Assembly: GCA_902778165.1 (NCBI GenBank)
Contig: CACYWQ010000004.1
Span: 48,218-112,217 of the forward strand
Reading direction: 5' to 3'
Source: an uncultured Lachnospiraceae bacterium
GTDB lineage: Bacteria > Bacillota > Clostridia > Lachnospirales > Lachnospiraceae
Length of the DNA: 64,000 nt
Each line of letters opens with the position of its first letter. Within the stretch, counting starts at the first letter, position 1. The notes beneath the pieces were generated by a model. It ran no database searches, had not been told where the DNA came from, and worked only from the letters and a program-made list of their open reading frames with translations. This document shows, piece by piece, positions 57,316 through 64,000 of this stretch. The translations under genes and the position numbers were made by a program.

Positions 57316-58461
57316 ATGAAGAATAAAGCAGAAGTAGTAATAATAGGCGGAGGTGCTGCCGGAACATCCATAGCATATAACCTTGCCAAAAGAGGGATAA
57401 CGGATGTTGTACTCCTTGAAGAGAAGTATGTTCCATTTGGCGGAACAGGAAGATGTGCCGCACAGTTCAGGCTTCAGTTCGGAAGCGTGGAGAACTGTAA
57501 ACTTGGATTATTAAGTGTATCTCAATTTGACACCCTCGGTGAAGAGACCGGATACGGAGATCTTGAGATAATCAAACACGGATACATACTTACGTCATAT
57601 GAGCAGGAGTCATTAGATATACAGCGTAAGAATGTAGAACTGCAGAAATCACTCGGAATTGATTCTTATATTCTGGATGCCAAGCAGAGTAAGGAAGTTG
57701 TTCCGTATCTTAGTACCGAAGGGTTGGTAGGCGGTTCTTACTGTACCGGAGAAGGACACATCAATCCCATGAAGATGGTGTATGCATACAAAAAGGGTGC
57801 AACGGACAGAGGTGTTGAATTCAATGATTACACCAAAGTTACGGGTATTGAAGTTGAGGGTGGCAAAGTAAAAGCCGTAAAGACAAATAAAGGAACCATA
57901 AGCACGTCATGTGTTGTCTGTGCCGCAGGTGAATCAAGCAAATACATAGGAAGAATGGTCGGAGTTCGTATCCCTGTTGAACCCGCAAAGAGGCAGATAC
58001 TTGCAACCGAACCAGTGGAATATATTAAAGCTCCTATGATTTATTCATTTAAACACGGAACATTTATAACACAGGTCCCCAACGGTAATTTCTTAATGGG
58101 ATCATCTGAGCCGAATGTAAGGCTTGGAGAAGTTGATTTTACACCTACATGGGATTTCCTTGAGAGGATGGCCAAACTCGGCATAGAGCAGGTTCCGATG
58201 TTTGCACATTTAAGAGTGATAAGACAATGGGCCGGACAATACGGAATTGCTCCTGATGACAGTGTAATACTCGGTAAGGTTCCTCAGGTAGAGGGCTTCC
58301 ATGTGGCATGCGGATGTACCAAAGCAACAATGTTTGCCGGAGCCATAGGTACACTTGTTGCCGAAGAAATAGCAGGACTTAAGACTTCACTTCCTATGGA
58401 GTGGTACAGCATAGAAAGATTCGATGAGGGACGTCTTATTAAGGATCCCGCAATTTTGTAG
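57316..58461 (+). CDS. FAD-dependent oxidoreductase, DAO/sarcosine oxidase type (beta subunit)
   Basis: A 381-residue flavoprotein of the D-amino-acid-oxidase/glycine-oxidase/HcnC class, the likely substrate-oxidising subunit. N-terminal GGGAAGTSIAYNLAKRG (~10-26), GGTGRCAAQFRLQFGS (FAD), RQWAGQYGIAPDDSVILG and AGAIGTLVAEEIAGL. Oxidises an amino acid or secondary amine to the imine. ATG at 57316 follows AGGGAGG; a GTG at 57313 is too close to the ribosome site. Confidence 0.88.
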   Translation: MKNKAEVVIIGGGAAGTSIAYNLAKRGITDVVLLEEKYVPFGGTGRCAAQFRLQFGSVENCKLGLLSVSQFDTLGEETGYGDLEIIKHGYILTSYEQESLDIQRKNVELQKSLGIDSYILDAKQSKEVVPYLSTEGLVGGSYCTGEGHINPMKMVYAYKKGATDRGVEFNDYTKVTGIEVEGGKVKAVKTNKGTISTSCVVCAAGESSKYIGRMVGVRIPVEPAKRQILATEPVEYIKAPMIYSFKHGTFITQVPNGNFLMGSSEPNVRLGEVDFTPTWDFLERMAKLGIEQVPMFAHLRVIRQWAGQYGIAPDDSVILGKVPQVEGFHVACGCTKATMFAGAIGTLVAEEIAGLKTSLPMEWYSIERFDEGRLIKDPAIL

Positions 58462-58483
58462 GCTTATTTACGGAGGAAAGAAA

Positions 58484-59077
58484 ATGGAGTACACACCGGA
58501 AAATCTGATTAAAGACGGCAGATTCCGCCTTCTGTATGAGGGTGAATCTGATGGTGTAAGGGCTGATATCAGCAGTCGTTTACAGAAATATATAGATGAA
58601 TGCCCTTATAAGGATGATAAAAATTACGGACATTTATGCAATCTTCTGACTGTTATGGCAGTATATGAGGCATTGCAGAATAAAGGACTGTCTAAGGAAG
58701 AAGCAATAGGTGAGATCAAAAATGCTATGTATACGGCCGTTGAGCCGATGCACATCGCTAATGTGGAGGAAGCTAAGAAAGAGGGATACATAGAGAAGAT
58801 CAAAGCAGAGCATAAGCAGGAGATGTATGAAACATATGGCCTTGGCTGGGATTTCGAATTTCCGGAATGCGATGAAGATGAATTTACTTATCTCATTAAG
58901 ACATGCATCTATAATGAAACATTTAAGAGGTATTCTTATCCGGAACTCGGGCCTCTGTTCTGCCATGTGGATGAGATCCTAAACGGGGATCTTGAGAAGA
59001 TTGATTTTACCTATACCGGACAGTTGTGTGTAAATGCCAAACCCTGTGATTACAGATTCAGATATAAGGAGAGATAA
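58484..59077 (+). CDS. ATC-hydrolase-like protein (first copy)
   Basis: A 197-residue protein resembling the L-2-amino-thiazoline-4-carboxylate (ATC) hydrolase family: a helical N-terminal half, an acidic CD-rich middle, then LGPLFCHVDEILNGDLEKI and the C-terminal CDYRFRY. Characterised ATC hydrolases open a thiazoline ring to N-carbamoyl-cysteine. Such family members in anaerobes occur near redox genes with unknown substrates. ATG at 58484 follows GGAGGA. One base before the amidohydrolase gene. Confidence 0.68.
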   Translation: MEYTPENLIKDGRFRLLYEGESDGVRADISSRLQKYIDECPYKDDKNYGHLCNLLTVMAVYEALQNKGLSKEEAIGEIKNAMYTAVEPMHIANVEEAKKEGYIEKIKAEHKQEMYETYGLGWDFEFPECDEDEFTYLIKTCIYNETFKRYSYPELGPLFCHVDEILNGDLEKIDFTYTGQLCVNAKPCDYRFRYKER

Positions 59078-59078
59078 G

Positions 59079-60329
59079 ATGGCCGATAAGACAATTATAC
59101 TTAAGGGACGATTGATTGACGGAAACGGAGGAACTCCGATAGAGAATTCCGCGGTTATCATAGAAGGCAATAAGATTAAGACGGTATGCCCTGCAAGCGA
59201 ATGCCCCGAGATTCCTGGAGCGATTATTTATGAGAGTGAGAACGGATCTATATTACCGGGTCTTATAGATTCGCATGTTCACATGAGTTGGTGCGGGGCC
59301 AAGGCTATTGAATGGATAACATCCACTCCGCAGATGGCCATGGCTTATGCACTTAAGGATCTTGCTACGGTAAGAAAGTCCGGATACACATCCGTAAGAG
59401 ATATGGGAAGTGATGCGATATTCTTCAAAGAACCCGCCAAGGCAGGACTTATTGATATTCCCAGAATATTCGGTGCAGGTAAGATACTTACCCAGATAGG
59501 AGGACACGGGGATGCTTATCAGAAGCTTTCGTTAGAAGCTTCAATGCATACGTATTCCCCGGCTGTTATCGTAAACGGTGTGGATGAGGTCAGACGTGCA
59601 TGTCGTGTCAATGCAAGAAACGGTGCGGATTTTATTAAGATAATGACTACAGGCGGCGTGTTCTCGTTAGGAGATACCGCTGCTCCCCACAGTCATTTCT
59701 CACAAGATGAAATACGTGCCGCAGTTGAAGAGGCAGAGAATATGGGTACATATGTGGCTGCTCACGCGCAGGCGAATCGCGGAATCCGTATGGCACTTAA
59801 AAACGGTGTGAAGAGTATTGAGCACGGATTCTATCTGGATGATGAATGTGTGGAGATTATGGTCAAAAACGACTGTTATCTTGTTCCGACACTGTCAATA
59901 ATGCATACCTCCAAGACGTATTTTGAGAATAAGGAGGGAGTGCTTGAATACCTTAAGGAGAAGACAAATGCGGCATATGAAGCGCATTATAAGTCTTTGG
60001 AACTTGCACGTAAAGCCGGCGTAAAGATCGCAATGGGATGCGATTTCTTAAGTGATCCGGAATTCGGTTGCTCATATGATAAATCCACAATGGAATTTGA
60101 GAGAATGAAATATGCAGGATTCACTCCCCTTGAGATCATTACAATGGCTACAAAACGCGGAGCGGAACTGATGCTCGCTTCAGATAAGTTAGGAACTGTG
60201 GAAGAAGGTAAGATTGCCGATGTGATATACGTCAAAGGTAACCCCGCAGAAGATATATTGCTTATGTGCAATGAGCAAAACGTGGGACTTGTATTGCAGG
60301 ACGGAAGGGTCGTTAAAGATATTCTGTAA
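59079..60329 (+). CDS. Metal-dependent amidohydrolase (imidazolonepropionase-like)
   Basis: A 416-residue amidohydrolase-superfamily enzyme. The metal motif SHVHMSW (~69-75), later HAQAN, SIEHGFYLD and MGCDFL, the N- and C-terminal beta domains (LKGRLIDGNGGTPIENSAV; AEDILLM). Family members hydrolyse cyclic amides, ureas or dipeptides. In this cluster it may open or deacylate the same substrate. ATG at 59079 after AAGGAGAG. Confidence 0.87.
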   Translation: MADKTIILKGRLIDGNGGTPIENSAVIIEGNKIKTVCPASECPEIPGAIIYESENGSILPGLIDSHVHMSWCGAKAIEWITSTPQMAMAYALKDLATVRKSGYTSVRDMGSDAIFFKEPAKAGLIDIPRIFGAGKILTQIGGHGDAYQKLSLEASMHTYSPAVIVNGVDEVRRACRVNARNGADFIKIMTTGGVFSLGDTAAPHSHFSQDEIRAAVEEAENMGTYVAAHAQANRGIRMALKNGVKSIEHGFYLDDECVEIMVKNDCYLVPTLSIMHTSKTYFENKEGVLEYLKEKTNAAYEAHYKSLELARKAGVKIAMGCDFLSDPEFGCSYDKSTMEFERMKYAGFTPLEIITMATKRGAELMLASDKLGTVEEGKIADVIYVKGNPAEDILLMCNEQNVGLVLQDGRVVKDIL

Positions 60330-60336
60330 AAACCTG

Positions 60337-60365
60337 TTGACAAGGATGTAAACGTAAGATAAAAT
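60337..60365 (+). promoter_or_regulatory. Promoter of the small-peptide/second ATC-hydrolase unit
   Basis: TTGACA (60337-60342), 17-base spacer, TAAAAT (60360-60365). Starts a new transcript eight bases after the amidohydrolase gene. Confidence 0.8.
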
Positions 60366-60386
60366 TAGGAAAACAATAAAGTATAT

Positions 60387-60411
60387 AATTCATACGTATA
60401 TAGTATGAATT
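60387..60411 (+). promoter_or_regulatory. Inverted repeat after the promoter, possible operator
   Basis: AATTCATAC (60387-60395) and GTATGAATT (60403-60411) form a perfect nine-pair repeat around a seven-base centre. It begins ~20 bases after the -10, i.e. in the transcribed leader. AT-rich dyads of this size are typical repressor sites; no T-run, so it is not a terminator. Confidence 0.55.
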
Positions 60412-60438
60412 AAACACAGACAATAAGAGGAGAGAAAA

Positions 60439-60585
60439 ATGAACGTCAAGAAAACGGTAGCATTAGCAATCGGAGGAATAGTACTTGCAGCAGTACTTGT
60501 ATTTGCCGGAATCGGAATTCACAGTACATATGCCGGTACTCAGTCAGTAAATACGGAAGAGTCATGCAACAGTTGCTGCAAGTAA
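60439..60585 (+). CDS. 48-residue membrane or secreted peptide ending in ESCNSCCK
   Basis: A short gene: two Lys at 4-5, a hydrophobic helix (~7-27) and a short outer tail with GTQSVNTEESCNSCCK. Three Cys lie in the last six residues (CxxCC). A ribosome site AGAGGAGAG precedes the ATG by five to eight bases, and a promoter plus dyad lie just upstream, so the gene looks real. It lies 18 bases before a second ATC-hydrolase-like gene. It could be a metal- or heme-binding peptide, a redox carrier or a modified peptide; I know no family. Confidence 0.7.
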   Translation: MNVKKTVALAIGGIVLAAVLVFAGIGIHSTYAGTQSVNTEESCNSCCK

Positions 60586-60603
60586 GTATAAGAAGGTTAC
60601 GTT

Positions 60604-61287
60604 ATGAGCTTTAACGAGAAGGTACATGCATTTATTGCTGCCCGTTATTATGTACGTCTGACCGAGGCATTCGGAAGACGGGGTGAAATGGCATTTTTAC
60701 ATGCAACGCAGTATTATGCTTCACAACGGGGAAGACGAATGGCTCAAAGAGCGATTCGTGATGGTGAAGAATTGACCCAGAGTACATATAACTACTATGG
60801 AGAATGGGTGAATACTGAGGAAATCAAGAAGCAGGGTCTGGGAAACGCCATTTCCAAAGCTTCCAATGGGGATATGATCATAACGACATGTCCGTGGCAT
60901 TCACAGTTTAAGGATATGGGATTGCATGATGCAGGAGAACTGTATTGCAGTGATCTGGATGCGGCAATATCAAGAGGCTTTAATCCGAAATTGGGATATG
61001 AGACGGTGCAGACACTTCATAATGCTGATTGCTGTATACATACACTTCATTCGGGAGATATATTTAAGGGAAGCGAACGGGGCAAGAATCCCGCGGGACT
61101 TAAGAGCTTTGAATACCACTGTGCTCATATATACTGGGCTTTTAATGAAGTGACAAAGGCTATATTCCTTGATGAAGGTAAAGAAGTGAACATAGGTGTA
61201 CTAAATGATATCTCAGATACCTATGGATCGGAAATGGCAGATACTCTGTTAAAATACAGAGACACGAATTTCAATGTATGTGATTGA
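60604..61287 (+). CDS. ATC-hydrolase-like protein (second copy)
   Basis: A 227-residue protein related to the ATC hydrolase family: helical start FIAARYYVRLTEAFGRRGE, the later CPWHSQFKDMGLHDAGELYC, DLDAAISRGFNP and DCCIHTL. Related in pattern to the product at 58484 but too different to be a recent duplicate. The downstream end overlaps the TTG/ATG region of the ProC-like gene. Function unproven; the Cys-rich C-terminal half could bind a metal or act as nucleophile. Confidence 0.68.
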   Translation: MSFNEKVHAFIAARYYVRLTEAFGRRGEMAFLHATQYYASQRGRRMAQRAIRDGEELTQSTYNYYGEWVNTEEIKKQGLGNAISKASNGDMIITTCPWHSQFKDMGLHDAGELYCSDLDAAISRGFNPKLGYETVQTLHNADCCIHTLHSGDIFKGSERGKNPAGLKSFEYHCAHIYWAFNEVTKAIFLDEGKEVNIGVLNDISDTYGSEMADTLLKYRDTNFNVCD

Positions 61288-61307
61288 TGACGGAGGATAT
61301 AAGGAGT

Positions 61308-62105
61308 ATGATCATAGGCTTTATAGGCGGCGGCAATATGGCCGAAGGAATCATAAAAGGCCTGCTTAAGTCAGGCGCAACAGGTTCCGGTGATATATAT
61401 GTGAACGACGTGTCTGAGTCAAGGACTGACTATCTTAGGAAGACCTACGGTATTAAGATCGCGGACAAGGATAGGATAAGTGCCGAAAGTAATCTTATAG
61501 TCCTTGCTGTAAGACCTCAGGATGCCGCAAAGGTGTCAGAGGAGTTAAAAGACATCACAAAGAAGGGTCAGATTATTGTATCCATATGCGCAGGAATAAA
61601 GATCCCTACATTAAAGTCACTTCTCGGTGAAGATAAAAAGTATGCCAGGATAATGCCCAATACTATGACGGAGTTAAGGCGTGGATACAGCGCACTGGCA
61701 TTTGACGCCGGAAGGTTTGACGAAGAAGAGCAGGAACTTGTAAAGACTATAATGAATGCGATCGGCAAGACGCTTTTGCTGGATGAATCGCAGTTTGATG
61801 CATTTACCGCATTAAGTTGCGCAGGACCTGAGTGGTTCATTTTATTTGCAACCGCTTTGGTGGACGGAGGAGTCAAGATAGGTTTATCCAGAGAGGTTTC
61901 AAGGGCCATCGTATATGAGAATATGGAAGCCACCGGAAGACTGTTATCCGAAAGTGATAAACATCCGTATGAAATCACGGATGATATGAATACACCGGGA
62001 GGAATAGGCATAGCAGGTTATCACAGTTTCCAGAACAGCGGCTTAAACGGCGCGGTTATGGATGCCGTGTATGCAGCCTATAAAAGAACTACAGAACTCG
62101 GATGA
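61308..62105 (+). CDS. proC: Pyrroline-5-carboxylate reductase-like imine reductase
   Basis: A 265-residue NAD(P)H-dependent reductase. N-terminal GFIGGGNMAEGI (~3-14), MPNTMTELRRG and C-terminal DDMNTPGGIGIAGYHSF. The core family region GSGPAYVF is SCAGPEWFI and TSPGG is NTPGG, so this is a divergent ProC that may reduce another cyclic imine, such as one formed by the nearby dehydrogenase. The ATG at 61308 gives the usual short start; ATG 61287 overlapping the previous stop is an alternative. Seven bases before an atypical tRNA. Confidence 0.8.
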   Translation: MIIGFIGGGNMAEGIIKGLLKSGATGSGDIYVNDVSESRTDYLRKTYGIKIADKDRISAESNLIVLAVRPQDAAKVSEELKDITKKGQIIVSICAGIKIPTLKSLLGEDKKYARIMPNTMTELRRGYSALAFDAGRFDEEEQELVKTIMNAIGKTLLLDESQFDAFTALSCAGPEWFILFATALVDGGVKIGLSREVSRAIVYENMEATGRLLSESDKHPYEITDDMNTPGGIGIAGYHSFQNSGLNGAVMDAVYAAYKRTTELG

Positions 62106-62112
62106 TTCAGAT

Positions 62113-62182
62113 GATGCTCTGGCCGCTGGTATGGCATAGGTTTGCAAAACTGAAGTTGTGGGTTCGAATCCCGCGAGCATCA
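62113..62182 (+). tRNA. Atypical tRNA-Cys (anticodon GCA), embedded in an operon
   Basis: Acceptor GATGCTC (62113-62119) pairs perfectly with GAGCATC (62175-62181); D-stem GCC/GGC; anticodon loop TTGCAAA with GCA (62144-62146); T-arm GTGGG-TTCGAAT-CCCGC. 70 bases long. Unusual points: discriminator is A (tRNA-Cys normally has U73, a main CysRS identity element), and the anticodon stem has an A-G mismatch and a G-T pair (TAGGT/ACTGA). No encoded CCA. It begins seven bases after the proC-like stop and ends 23 bases before the peptidase start, so it is cotranscribed with proteins. Non-canonical tRNA-Cys genes near redox clusters have been described (I recall the name tRNA-ReCys, not checked). 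It could also be a decaying tRNA. Confidence 0.8.
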
Positions 62183-62205
62183 CTATAATGGGTTATGAGG
62201 TATGT

Positions 62206-63321
62206 ATGATCAATAAAGACAGATTGATAAAGACATTTACGGAACTTACAGCCATAGACTCTCTTTCACTTAAGGAGAGAGCTATGGCTGATATTATTAC
62301 AATTAAATTAAAGGAGTTGGGTCTTGAAGTAACCGAAGATAACAGCGGGGATATTACGGGTTCTGATGCCGGGAATATACTGGCCAGATATACAGTACCC
62401 GGCAAGGAAGATGAACCTTATGTTTTATTTGCGGCACATATGGACACGGTAGGCCCGGGGATTGGTAAGAAGTCGATAATACATGAGGATGGTCGAATCA
62501 CAAGTGACGGCACCACTGTGCTTGGTGCAGATGATGCGGCAGGAATAGCTGAGATTCTTGAGGCGCTTCGGGAATTGACAGAGGAAGGACAGCCTCATCA
62601 TAATATAGAGGTTTTGTTCACGGTAGCTGAAGAATTGTATACGGTCGGCGCAAGTGCCTTTGATATATCGACAATTAAGGCAGACAGAGCCTACTTCTTG
62701 GACCGCGCGGGTGATATCGGTTCAGTTACTATGACAGAACCGACGCTTATATGCTTCACGATTAATATAGAAGGCAAAGCAAGTCATGCCGGATTTGCAC
62801 CTGAGAAAGGAGTCAATTCCATAGTGATTGCCTCTAAGGCAATAGCTTCACTTAATGTGGGCAGGGTAGATGAGAACACTACTCTTGCCATAGGGATGAT
62901 AGAAGGCGGTGTTGCTCCTAATGTTGTGCCTGCATCAGTTAAGGTTTCAGGAGAGATACGAAGTCAGGTACATGAAGAAGCTTTGGCACTGCTTGATAAG
63001 GTTAAGAACACATTTGAAATTGAAGCAGATAAGTTAGGAGGCAAGGCTGTGCTTGAATCTAAGGTGCATTTAACGGCTTATACCGTGCCCGATAATTCAC
63101 GTGCACTTTCTAAATATGAAGAAGTGTTATCCGAATTGGGAGTAACCTGCCTTAAAGAGAAATCATTAGGAGGAAGTGACAGTAATCCTTTCAGAAGACA
63201 GGGAATTGATTCAATTTGTATTGCCAATGCAATGTGGGATATACATTCAGAGAACGAGTATACGGATATAGATTCCATGGCGAAGGTAACGGAGATTATA
63301 AAGAGATTAATGACTGCGTAG
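62206..63321 (+). CDS. Peptidase T-like M20 metallopeptidase
   Basis: A 371-residue zinc amidohydrolase of the M20/M25/M40 family. AAHMDTVGPG (zinc His and Asp, ~72-81), GADDAAGIAEI (bridging Asp), FTVAEELYTVGAS (Glu pair) and the lid domain with HAGFAPEKGVNSI. Resembles the PepT-like group of tripeptidases or carbamoyl-amino-acid hydrolases. The ATG at 62206 follows TGAGG by five bases; an in-frame ATG at 62188 is an alternative. Immediately downstream of tRNA-Cys. Confidence 0.88.
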   Translation: MINKDRLIKTFTELTAIDSLSLKERAMADIITIKLKELGLEVTEDNSGDITGSDAGNILARYTVPGKEDEPYVLFAAHMDTVGPGIGKKSIIHEDGRITSDGTTVLGADDAAGIAEILEALRELTEEGQPHHNIEVLFTVAEELYTVGASAFDISTIKADRAYFLDRAGDIGSVTMTEPTLICFTINIEGKASHAGFAPEKGVNSIVIASKAIASLNVGRVDENTTLAIGMIEGGVAPNVVPASVKVSGEIRSQVHEEALALLDKVKNTFEIEADKLGGKAVLESKVHLTAYTVPDNSRALSKYEEVLSELGVTCLKEKSLGGSDSNPFRRQGIDSICIANAMWDIHSENEYTDIDSMAKVTEIIKRLMTA

Positions 63322-63375
63322 AGATTAATTATTCAGAAGAAAGACATGGCAACGTTTTAACGTGATAAAGCCTGC

Positions 63376-63435
63376 AAAAAATATTTAAAAATATTCAAAA
63401 AATCTGTTGACATCCGCCATATAGGGTGATAAGAT
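63376..63435 (+). promoter_or_regulatory. rRNA operon promoter with AT-rich upstream element
   Basis: TTGACA (63407-63412), 17-base spacer, TAAGAT (63430-63435). The 30 bases before the -35 are almost all A/T (UP-element-like). Confidence 0.85.
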
Positions 63436-63605
63436 AATCAAGCCGCACTGAGAAGGGCGGCTTTTAAAAACTGCGATTTCGCAGGGTTTAATAAAGAAAA
63501 GTTCTTTGAAAACTGAACAGCAATGCAACCCTGAAAATTCCTAAAACACTATCAGGATTCTGAGACTGATAGGAAGGAAAATTTCAGAGAAGAACGAAAA
63601 CCTTA
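63436..63605 (+). ncRNA. 16S rRNA 5' leader
   Basis: Contains a hairpin AAGCCGC...GCGGCTT near 63440-63465, a boxA-like stretch GTTCTTTGAAAACTGAACAG (~63501-63520), and a large imperfect stem formed by CTGAAAATTCC (~63531) and GGAAAATTTCAG, with an inner CTATCAG/CTGATAG stem. Typical antitermination and processing elements of a clostridial rrn leader. Confidence 0.7.

Positions 63606-64000
<395 letters not shown>

Noticed and set aside
62184-62189. TATAAT after the tRNA as a promoter for the M20 peptidase
   Set aside because: No -35 box at the right distance; co-transcription through the tRNA is simpler.

Overview
The window looks like a chromosomal segment of an anaerobic Firmicute of the family Lachnospiraceae (Clostridium cluster XIVa, Butyrivibrio-like). 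The basis is the 16S rRNA 5' part at the right end, the ptb-buk butyrate pair, Gram-positive style ribosome binding sites, clostridial housekeeping proteins and moderate GC. Nearly all genes lie on the + strand. The exceptions are a partial queH at the left edge, a tRNA-Ser and a three-gene ABC transporter. I see no insertion sequence, prophage or CRISPR array.

Left part (1-30.6 kb): partial queH; a chemotaxis receptor with a sigma-D-type promoter; a diguanylate cyclase; argS; a zinc-ribbon and a TPM-domain protein; lepA-hemW; rpsT; an orphan pilT; comM-dprA; ptb-buk (butyrate from butyryl-CoA); secA-prfB; small membrane proteins and a SprA-like putative protease; a second chemotaxis receptor; an FMN riboswitch with ribU; and the t6A operon tsaB-rnz-x-tsaD-rimI-tsaE.

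Middle (30.6-51 kb): ispD; an acyltransferase-like membrane protein; a 7TM hybrid histidine kinase and a response regulator; then a radical SAM/SPASM enzyme whose stop codon overlaps the start of a membrane protein ending in a (Cys-Ala)6-Gly-rich tail. This is followed by a small-molecule-kinase-like protein, three small membrane proteins (two with zinc ribbons), a MATE transporter, a lipoprotein, a small hydrolase, tRNA-Ser, two more c-di-GMP proteins, a LUD protein, a beta-helix protein and a flavin-binding protein. The radical SAM/Cys-Ala pair is the best candidate here for an undescribed peptide- or protein-modification system.

Right part (51-63.3 kb): an ABC importer of the nitrate/sulfonate class diverges from a long + strand cluster. 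The cluster holds a cysteine-synthase-like PLP enzyme, a five-gene iron-sulfur/flavin dehydrogenase module resembling HcnABC, D-hydroxyproline and dye-linked proline dehydrogenases, an ATC-hydrolase-like protein and an amidohydrolase. A new promoter then leads to a 48-residue membrane peptide ending in ESCNSCCK, a second ATC-hydrolase-like protein, a ProC-like imine reductase, an atypical tRNA-Cys(GCA) lying between genes, and a PepT-like M20 peptidase. I read this as uptake and oxidation of an amino- or imino-acid-like, probably sulfur-related compound. The substrate is unknown and the reading is inference. The window ends in an rRNA operon promoter, its leader and the first ~395 nt of 16S rRNA.
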